DNA from: an uncultured Synechococcus sp.
GTDB taxonomy: Bacteria; Cyanobacteriota; Cyanobacteriia; PCC-6307; Cyanobiaceae
Assembly: GCA_913050105.1 (NCBI GenBank)
Contig: CAJWZN010000080.1
Coordinates: forward strand, 1 to 5,707
Direction: 5' to 3'
DNA: 5,707 bases
Each line of letters begins with the position of its first letter. Positions within the stretch are counted from its first letter, which is position 1. This document shows positions 1-4,401 of the stretch, in pieces. The notes beneath the pieces were generated by a model. The model saw only the letters and a list, made by a program, of their open reading frames with translations. It had not been told where the DNA came from and made no database searches. Both the position numbers and the translations under genes were made by a program.

Positions 1-638
1 GACGTTTCCAGGCGGCCGGAGCCGAGATCACCGGATTGACCCACAGCACACCACCAGGCGATCGGGAGGGGCCGATCCAGCACTGGGTGAGCTGGAGTTG
101 CGGACAGGAGCAAGAGCTGAAACCTCTGCTCTGCAGCCTGAACATCCTGGTGCTGAACCACGGAATCAACCCCCAGGGCGATCAGAGCATCGACGCTCTG
201 GACAGGGCGTTGGAGGTCAATGCTCTGAGCACCTGGAGGCTGCTTCAAATCTGTGAGCAGCTTGCGGAGGACGGCACAGGGCCTCGTGAGGTGTGGATCA
301 ACACATCGGAAGCAGAAATCCAGCCGGCGATCAGTCCTGCCTACGAAGTCAGCAAACGCCTGATCGGCCAGCTGGTGAGCATCCGAGGAGCTGTTCGCAG
401 CGAGCGGGAACGATCACAGCTGACGTTCAGGAAACTCGTGCTGGGCCCGTTCCGCTCAATACTGAACCCAGTTGGGGTCATGAACGCCGACTTTGTCGCT
501 GGACAGATCCTGTTTCAAGCAGGACTGGGTGCACGGCTGATCGTCGTGACACCAAATCCACTCACACTTTTGATCATGCCCCTGAGTGAACTTGCACGCC
601 GTCTATACAGCCGAGGGCTCAATCGCCGCGATCCGTAA
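1..638 (+). CDS. Short-chain dehydrogenase domain, 5'-truncated (C-terminal part of a sterol desaturase/SDR-type protein)
   Basis: The reading frame is already open at base 3 and gives 211 residues up to TAA at 636-638, so the gene begins outside the window. The visible part looks like an NAD(P)-dependent short-chain dehydrogenase: a strand ending in GAEITGLTHS (as after the Rossmann glycine motif, which must lie just upstream), the NNAG-like element LNHGIN, a likely catalytic Ser in NTSEAE (codon 306-308) and YEVSK (Tyr codon 342-344, Lys codon 354-356). The C-terminal run KLVLGPFRSILNPVGVMNAD followed by a hydrophobic VVTPNPLTLLIMPL stretch resembles, from memory, the SDR half of the cyanobacterial 'bifunctional sterol desaturase/short chain dehydrogenase'. 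The desaturase half cannot be checked here. The substrate is unknown, with lipid or sterol-like chemistry inferred only from that name. Its 3' end overlaps the convergent map gene by 20 bp. I am confident of SDR and moderately confident of the subfamily. Confidence 0.85.
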   Translation, partial: RFQAAGAEITGLTHSTPPGDREGPIQHWVSWSCGQEQELKPLLCSLNILVLNHGINPQGDQSIDALDRALEVNALSTWRLLQICEQLAEDGTGPREVWINTSEAEIQPAISPAYEVSKRLIGQLVSIRGAVRSERERSQLTFRKLVLGPFRSILNPVGVMNADFVAGQILFQAGLGARLIVVTPNPLTLLIMPLSELARRLYSRGLNRRDP

Positions 639-1458
639 GGATTTCGCAACCATCGCTTGTCACCAGAACAGTGTGCTCCCACTGCGCCGACATCGAACCG
701 TCGCGTGTGACCACCGTCCAGCGATCTTTCAGTGTTCGGCAGGCCTTGCTGCCGGCATTGAGGATGGGTTCAATCGCCAGGGTCATTCCTGGTCGCAGAG
801 TGACATTCGGCAGATCATCCGTGCGGAAGTTGAACACCGAAGGCTCTTCGTGCAGGTTTCGACCGACTCCATGGCCCGTGTAGTCCTCAACGACGCTGAA
901 TCCATTGGCGCGAACGTGATCTTCCACAGCACCGGCGATATCCAACAAGGTGTTGCCGGCTTTGACCTTTGACAGTCCGGCCATCAGCGATTCCTGTGCG
1001 ACGCGACTGAGGGTCTGTGACTCGACAGACGCTTCGCCCACGCAAATGGTGACGCAGCTATCTCCGTGATAGCCATCGAAGAAAGCCCCCGTATCCACCT
1101 TCAGCAGGTCGCCGCTGTGAATGACCCTTTTCGAATTGGGAATGCCGTGAACAACCTCGTTATTGATGCTGGCGCAAATGCTGGCAGGAAATCCGTGATA
1201 GCCCTTGAAGCTGGGGGTTGCACCCATTTCGCGAATCCGTTTTTCGGCGAAAGCGTCGAGATCACCAGTGGTTTGCCCCGGTTCAACCTTCTGCATGACC
1301 TCACGAAGCACAGTGGCAACGATGCGGCTGGCCTCTCGCATGATCTTGATTTCACGCGTCGATTTGATCTCGATGCCGCGTCGTTTCTGGATCCTGGGAC
1401 CCGTCGAAGTGGCCCGGGGAGCCTGGGTATTCGACATCAAATCCGCGAAAAGATTCAT
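619..1458 (-). CDS. map: Methionine aminopeptidase, type I
   Basis: This enzyme removes the N-terminal methionine from nascent proteins in the cytosol and needs two divalent metal ions. The protein is 279 residues from ATG at 1458. That start is preferred because GAGGG lies about 7 nt upstream; a TTG one codon earlier and an ATG eight codons into the frame opened by that TTG are alternatives. All five metal ligands of the family are visible: Asp122 (KVDTG), Asp133 (HGDSC), His196 (TGHGVG), Glu230 (AIEPILN) and Glu261 (QWEHT). The substrate-site His104 is present in EVVHGIP. About 30 residues precede the point where E. coli MetAP starts; they are Ser/Thr/Pro- and Arg/Lys-rich, with no zinc-finger cysteines, so this is not the eukaryotic zinc-finger form. 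The gene converges on the SDR gene (20-bp overlap) and is divergent from the small membrane gene at 1510. No terminator is seen. The identification is very secure; the exact start less so. Confidence 0.96.
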   Translation of the reverse strand: MNLFADLMSNTQAPRATSTGPRIQKRRGIEIKSTREIKIMREASRIVATVLREVMQKVEPGQTTGDLDAFAEKRIREMGATPSFKGYHGFPASICASINNEVVHGIPNSKRVIHSGDLLKVDTGAFFDGYHGDSCVTICVGEASVESQTLSRVAQESLMAGLSKVKAGNTLLDIAGAVEDHVRANGFSVVEDYTGHGVGRNLHEEPSVFNFRTDDLPNVTLRPGMTLAIEPILNAGSKACRTLKDRWTVVTRDGSMSAQWEHTVLVTSDGCEILTDRGD

Positions 1459-1509
1459 CAACCACCCTCTATATCCGTCACGCTATCAACAGCAACCTGA
1501 TCTTTGCCG

Positions 1510-1797
1510 GTGACCAGCCCGCTTGTGCGAGCCCGCGAACTGCATCGAACCCTGGCCCCCTGGGTCTTGCTGCCGCTGCTGGTCACCATGACGTCGGGAG
1601 TGACTTACAGATTGGCTCGCGACTGGTTTGGCTGCACAAGGGATCAGGTGCATTGGTTGATGATGCTGCACGACGGCGAATGGCTGGGGGAGACCCTGGA
1701 ACCCCTCGTAGTGCTGCTGAATGCCCTTGGGCTTCTGTGGATGCTGATCACAGGGGCAGCGATTCTGATGGACCGTTGGCGTCGGAAGGTAAGCTGA
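1510..1797 (+). CDS. Small two-helix membrane protein, PepSY-associated TM type
   Basis: This protein has 95 residues if started at GTG 1510 (reading MTSPLVRARELHR); TTG 1504 and GTG 1525 are alternatives, and no start has a clear Shine-Dalgarno, so the start is uncertain. Two hydrophobic segments are evident: about residues 15-36 (LAPWVLLPLLVTMTSGV...) and 63-86 (LEPLVVLLNALGLLWML...). They are flanked by basic residues at the N-terminus (RARELHR) and the C-terminus (DRWRRK), which suggests both ends are cytoplasmic with a short external loop containing MLHDGEWLG. The pattern 'LHR.LAP...PLL.T..SG..YR' followed by 'H.GEWLG' matches what I know of PepSY-associated TM proteins of cyanobacteria. 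The family's function is not established, and no catalytic or metal site is visible. It ends 28 bp upstream of rplS on the same strand, so the two may be co-transcribed, and it is divergent from map. Confidence 0.72.
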   Translation: MTSPLVRARELHRTLAPWVLLPLLVTMTSGVTYRLARDWFGCTRDQVHWLMMLHDGEWLGETLEPLVVLLNALGLLWMLITGAAILMDRWRRKVS

Positions 1798-1825
1798 TTC
1801 TTTGGCGATACAACGCGGAGCTGGG

Positions 1826-2281
1826 ATGGCAGCCGACCCCAAGGACACCTCGGTGACCGAAGAGAGCAACGAAACAGCGAATCAAGCTGTTGCAACCAAG
1901 GCTGATTCAGCTCCGGCAAAAAAGCTGAGCGCCGAGCAGCTGATTACTGCATTTGAACAGGAGCAGCAGAAGAACGATCTTCCCGACATTTTTGTGGGCG
2001 ACACCGTTCGAGTCGGTGTACGCATCAGCGAAGGCAACAAAGAACGCGTTCAGCCCTACGAGGGTGTGGTGATTTCAAAACGCCACGGGGGCCTGAACCA
2101 AACCATCACCGTTCGGAGGATCTTCCAGGGGATTGGTGTGGAAAGGGTTTTCATGCTCCACAGCCCTCAGGTGGCTTCCATCAAGGTGGAACGGCGCGGT
2201 AAAGTTCGCCGGGCGAAGCTTTTTTATCTGCGGGAACGAGTGGGCAAGGCCACTCGCGTGAAGCAGCGCTTCGATCGCTGA
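1826..2281 (+). CDS. rplS: 50S ribosomal protein L19
   Basis: L19 is a structural protein of the large ribosomal subunit, located at the interface with the 30S subunit. The frame is open from a TTG at 1802, but ATG 1826 is preferred because GGAG at 1817-1820 sits 5 nt upstream and the peptide then starts MAADPKDTS. The product is 151 residues, against about 115 in E. coli. The L19 core begins near residue 38 and is strongly conserved: EQEQQKNDLPDIFVGDTVRV (43-62), EGNKERVQPYEGVVISKR (69-86), TVRRIFQGIGVERVF (95-109), HSPQVASI (112-119) and GKVRRAKLFYLRER (125-138). Residues 1-37 form an extra Ala/Ser/Thr-rich segment with mixed acidic and basic residues and no predicted fold. The small membrane gene lies 28 bp upstream and tRNA-Trp 61 bp downstream. 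The identity is certain. Confidence 0.98.
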   Translation: MAADPKDTSVTEESNETANQAVATKADSAPAKKLSAEQLITAFEQEQQKNDLPDIFVGDTVRVGVRISEGNKERVQPYEGVVISKRHGGLNQTITVRRIFQGIGVERVFMLHSPQVASIKVERRGKVRRAKLFYLRERVGKATRVKQRFDR

Positions 2282-2306
2282 GGTTTCGGCCTCGTTTAAT
2301 CCATAC

Positions 2307-2325
2307 ACCAACATATTTTGTTGGT
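2307..2325 (+). repeat. Perfect 7-bp inverted repeat between rplS and tRNA-Trp
   Basis: ACCAACA (2307-2313) and TGTTGGT (2319-2325) can pair perfectly across a 5-nt loop, TATTT. The hairpin is A/T-rich at the loop and is followed by CGGGGG rather than a T-tract, so it is a poor intrinsic terminator. It may be a transcript-processing or pausing structure after rplS, or chance. It stands 17 nt before the tRNA-Trp 5' end. Confidence 0.5.
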
Positions 2326-2342
2326 CGGGGGTTCATCGCCTT

Positions 2343-2415
2343 GCGCCGTTAGTTCAGTTGGTAGAACGCAGGTCTCCAAAACCTGATGTCGGGGGTTCAA
2401 GTCCTCCACGGCGCG
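2343..2415 (+). tRNA. trnW-CCA: tRNA-Trp (anticodon CCA)
   Basis: A 73-nt cloverleaf can be folded by hand. The acceptor is GCGCCGT (2343-2349) paired with ACGGCGC (2408-2414), then discriminator G (2415). The D arm is GTTC-AGTTGGTA-GAAC. The anticodon arm is CAGGT-CTCCAAA-ACCTG, giving anticodon CCA, which reads UGG. The variable loop is ATGTC and the T arm is GGGGG-TTCAAGT-CCTCC with one G-T pair. The 3' CCA is not encoded (TCCG follows), so it must be added by the nucleotidyltransferase. A G discriminator is expected for bacterial tRNA-Trp. The gene lies between rplS and PSHCP, all on the plus strand, with no clear promoter of its own, so processing from an rplS read-through transcript is plausible. 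Confidence 0.97.
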
Positions 2416-2453
2416 TCCGATGACCCCCTTAGTGCAGTTTCCCGGTTCTGAGC

Positions 2454-2642
2454 ATGGAGTTGGATCTTCAACCTGGTGATGTTGTGAAGGTGCTCGAGTC
2501 AGCCGCTCTCGGCTGGGTTCGAGCCCGCGTCATTCGCGTCAAATCAGGTGGTCGAGTGGTCGTTCAAAGCGACCAGGGCAGGGAATTCACCGCCCGCGGT
2601 AACCAGGTCCGTCTCATCGAACCCGCCGGCTTCCGTCCCTGA
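2454..2642 (+). CDS. Prochlorococcus/Synechococcus hyper-conserved protein (PSHCP), Tudor-like, 62 aa
   Basis: This small protein has exactly 62 residues from ATG 2454 to TGA 2640-2642. I recognise it from memory as PSHCP, a protein reported to be nearly invariant across marine picocyanobacteria, with a Tudor-type bent five-stranded barrel and RNA-binding behaviour. In the sequence, QPGDVVKVLE, WVRARVIRV, GGRVVVQSD, REFTARG and QVRLIEP alternate hydrophobic and polar residues as expected for short beta strands. There is a central Trp21 and 10 Arg/Lys against 7 Asp/Glu, which fits nucleic-acid contact. There are no cysteines, no signal peptide and no membrane segment, so it should be cytosolic. 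No clear Shine-Dalgarno precedes the ATG. It starts 38 nt after tRNA-Trp and ends 42 nt before a strong intrinsic terminator. With rplS, two tRNAs and gltX around it, a role linked to translation or tRNA is inferred; the precise role is not known to me. Confidence 0.9.
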   Translation: MELDLQPGDVVKVLESAALGWVRARVIRVKSGGRVVVQSDQGREFTARGNQVRLIEPAGFRP

Positions 2643-2684
2643 CGGTTGAGCCTTTATTTGAAATGGTGGTTCCACCACACCTCT

Positions 2685-2707
2685 CCCGGGCCAACACCCG
2701 GGTTTTT
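2685..2707 (+). terminator. Intrinsic terminator after PSHCP
   Basis: A 6-bp all-G/C stem, CCCGGG (2685-2690) pairing with CCCGGG (2697-2702) across loop CCAACA, is followed directly by TTTTTG (2703-2708). This is a typical rho-independent terminator on the plus strand. It lies 42 nt after the PSHCP stop and probably ends the rplS-tRNA-Trp-PSHCP transcript. A weaker 5-bp hairpin (about 2664-2678) precedes it. Confidence 0.85.
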
Positions 2708-2874
2708 GTCTGTCCGAAATTTTCTGGGCTGTTCCAAACACGCACCCCTGGAAAATCCACTCACGCTCTTCGCGGTGTTGACGGAGGGCAGGGTCTCGAT
2801 GGATACTTGTTTGGTCGCTAAGGCGGCACCGATCAGCTGCTGCGGGACGATTTCCTGAGCTGTTGTTTTGGTTT
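2708..2874. other. Intergenic stretch between terminator and tRNA-Asp
   Basis: I find no convincing coding region in these 167 bases. A frame opened by TTG at 2646 runs through the terminator and is judged spurious. The only supported signal is a possible plus-strand promoter at 2778-2807. The stretch most likely holds the start of the tRNA-Asp-gltX transcript. A small RNA cannot be excluded, but no structured element with a terminator is visible inside it. Confidence 0.5.
2778..2807 (+). promoter_or_regulatory. Possible sigma70-type promoter for tRNA-Asp-gltX
   Basis: TTGACG (2778-2783) matches five of six bases of the -35 consensus. GATACT (2802-2807) matches four of six at -10, with an 18-bp spacer. 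The predicted start near 2814 would give a precursor leader of about 60 nt before tRNA-Asp. The position, just after a terminator and before the next gene pair, is where a promoter is needed. The -10 element is weak and no conservation can be tested here. Confidence 0.4.
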
Positions 2875-2948
2875 GGGACCGTAGTTCAACCGGTTAGAGC
2901 ACCGCCCTGTCACGGCGGAAGTTGCGGGTTCGAATCCCGTCGGTCCCG
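2875..2948 (+). tRNA. trnD-GTC: tRNA-Asp (anticodon GTC)
   Basis: A 74-nt cloverleaf can be folded by hand. The acceptor is GGGACCG (2875-2881) with CGGTCCC (2941-2947) and discriminator G (2948). The D arm is GTTC-AACCGGTTA-GAGC. The anticodon arm is CCGCC-CTGTCAC-GGCGG, giving anticodon GTC for Asp codons GAU/GAC. The variable loop is AAGTT and the T arm is GCGGG-TTCGAAT-CCCGT, with a terminal G-T pair. The CCA is not encoded. Only 19 nt separate it from the gltX ATG, so the two are almost certainly on one transcript and the tRNA must be cut out of it. Confidence 0.98.
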
Positions 2949-2967
2949 TTAAAACAACCTCAACGCA

Positions 2968-4401
2968 ATGACGCGCGTTCGTCTGGCCCCCAGCCCCACG
3001 GGAACGCTTCATATCGGCACCGCGCGAACCGCCGTTTTCAATTGGTTGTTTGCCCGCCACGAGAACGGCAGTTTTCTGCTTCGTATCGAAGACACCGACA
3101 AAGAACGATCGAAACCGGAATACACCCAGAACATCCTTGAGGGCCTGCAATGGCTTGGAATCGACTGGGATGAAGAGCCGGTGATTCAAAGCGAGCGCAT
3201 CACCGAGCACCGCAATGCCATCCAAACCCTGCTCGACCGAGGCCTGGCGTATCGCTGCTACGCCAGCGAAGGCGAACTGGAGACTATGCGGGAGAACCAG
3301 AAGTCTGCGAAGCAGGCTCCGCGCTACGACAATCGCCACCGCAACCTCACGCCTGATCAAGAAGCGGCCTTCCAGGCGGAAGGCCGCGAAGCGGTGATCC
3401 GCTTTCGAATTGACGATGATGCCGAAATTCGCTGGGCAGACCTCGTGCGCGGCCCCATGAGCTGGCGCGGAGCCGACCTTGGTGGCGACATGGTGGTGGC
3501 CCGCCGGGCACCTTTCGATCAGATCGGAGATCCCCTTTACAACCTTGTTGTGGTGGTGGATGACGCCGCCATGAACATCACCCATGTGATTCGCGGTGAA
3601 GATCACATCGCCAACACCGCCAAACAGCTGTTGCTCTACGCAGCGCTCGATTTGCCCCTGCCAACATTTGCCCATGCGCCTCTGATCCTCAATGCCGAGG
3701 GACGAAAGCTGTCCAAGCGGGATGGAGTGACATCCATCAATGAATTTCGCGACATGGGCTACACAGCGGAAGCCATCGCCAACTACATGACCCTGTTGGG
3801 TTGGTCGGTTCCCGAGGGGATGGAGGAACGATTCACGCTGAAAGATGCAGCGGCGGTGTTTGACTTCGATCGTGTCAACAAAGCCGGGGCGCGCTTCGAC
3901 TGGGACAAACTCAATTGGCTCAACAGCCAGGTTCTGCATGCCCTTCCTGCAGAGATGCTGTTGCAGGATCTCAAACCCCTGTGGCTGGATCAGAACTGGA
4001 ACCTGCCTGAAAGCCCTGGCTGGACCCTTGACCTCTGCAGGCTTTTGGGACCATCACTGACCCTGCTGAAGGATGGTGTTGAGCAGGCCGAGCCTTTTTT
4101 CCTTTGCCCGGAGATGGAGGAGGACGGACGTCAGCAACTGGAAGTTGACGGAGCAAGGACTGCAATCGCGCGATTGCTGGAAAAACTCGAAACGAGTCCC
4201 TGGACTGGAGAAGATTCAGAGGAGGGGAAAATGCTTCTGGCCGATGCAGCCAAAGCAGCCGGTGTGAAGAAGGGCGTGGTGATGAAGACCCTCAGAGCGG
4301 CTCTCCTTGGCCGGTTACAGGGTCCAGACCTGATCACAACATGGTCACTACTGGCCCGGATCGGCCAGGACCTCCCCAGGCTTCGTCGTTGCCTCGACTG
4401 A
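2968..4401 (+). CDS. gltX: Glutamyl-tRNA synthetase (GluRS), probably non-discriminating
   Basis: This class I synthetase charges glutamate onto tRNA-Glu with ATP. In organisms lacking GlnRS, including cyanobacteria, it also makes Glu-tRNA-Gln, which GatCAB amidates. The protein is 477 residues, the usual bacterial length. APSPTGTLHIGTAR (7-20) carries the HIGH-type signature (HIGT 15-18), RIEDTD lies at 39-44, HVIRGEDHIANT at 206-217 and the KMSKS-type loop KLSKR at 247-251. The C-terminal helical anticodon-binding domain follows from about residue 310. Of the E. coli zinc ligands (CYC...CRH) only Cys97 remains, so it probably lacks zinc. In the anticodon-binding part, LLGPSLTLL (359-367) has no Arg where, by memory alignment, discriminating enzymes have one. 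ATG 2968 has no Shine-Dalgarno in its 19-nt leader. The 3' end overlaps the convergent antiporter by 54 bp. Confidence 0.97.
   Translation: MTRVRLAPSPTGTLHIGTARTAVFNWLFARHENGSFLLRIEDTDKERSKPEYTQNILEGLQWLGIDWDEEPVIQSERITEHRNAIQTLLDRGLAYRCYASEGELETMRENQKSAKQAPRYDNRHRNLTPDQEAAFQAEGREAVIRFRIDDDAEIRWADLVRGPMSWRGADLGGDMVVARRAPFDQIGDPLYNLVVVVDDAAMNITHVIRGEDHIANTAKQLLLYAALDLPLPTFAHAPLILNAEGRKLSKRDGVTSINEFRDMGYTAEAIANYMTLLGWSVPEGMEERFTLKDAAAVFDFDRVNKAGARFDWDKLNWLNSQVLHALPAEMLLQDLKPLWLDQNWNLPESPGWTLDLCRLLGPSLTLLKDGVEQAEPFFLCPEMEEDGRQQLEVDGARTAIARLLEKLETSPWTGEDSEEGKMLLADAAKAAGVKKGVVMKTLRAALLGRLQGPDLITTWSLLARIGQDLPRLRRCLD
3364..3387. repeat. Perfect 10-bp inverted repeat inside gltX
   Basis: GCGGCCTTCC (3364-3373) and GGAAGGCCGC (3378-3387) pair without mismatch across the loop AGGC. 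This is a very stable G/C-rich hairpin in the gltX mRNA, encoding part of residues 133-140. No T-tract follows on either strand, so it is not an intrinsic terminator. It may be chance within coding constraints. Confidence 0.6.
4162..4177. repeat. Perfect 16-bp palindrome inside gltX
   Basis: GCAATCGCGCGATTGC reads identically on both strands and lies in the gltX coding sequence (around residues 399-404, AIARLL). It is not the HIP1 octamer GCGATCGC. No function is assigned, and it may be coincidental. Confidence 0.4.

Noticed and set aside
1066..1500. Plus-strand 144-codon frame opposite map
   Set aside because: The minus strand encodes a complete methionine aminopeptidase with all metal ligands; this frame is its shadow.
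1462..1500. Possible minus-strand promoter TTGCTG-16 bp-TATAGA before map
   Set aside because: The -10 would overlap the GAGGG ribosome binding site and give almost no leader, so the two signals exclude each other.
1776..1812. TTGGCG and GATACA as an rplS promoter
   Set aside because: The spacing is 25 bp, outside the functional range.
2307..2325. Hairpin after rplS as an intrinsic terminator
   Set aside because: There is no T-tract after the stem (CGGGGG follows), so it was kept only as an inverted repeat.
2719..2756. Inverted repeat ATTTTC/GAAAAT in the spacer before tRNA-Asp
   Set aside because: Only 6 A/T-rich base pairs with a 26-nt loop, well within chance.
2646..2858. Plus-strand 70-codon frame starting at TTG
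   Set aside because: It runs straight through the intrinsic terminator, starts at TTG without a ribosome binding site, and its product matches nothing I know.
2833..3939. Minus-strand open frame of 368 codons antisense to gltX and tRNA-Asp
   Set aside because: It is the shadow of gltX. Its C-terminal part (GPTGFEPATSAVTGRC...) is the familiar spurious peptide obtained by translating the reverse complement of tRNA-Asp.
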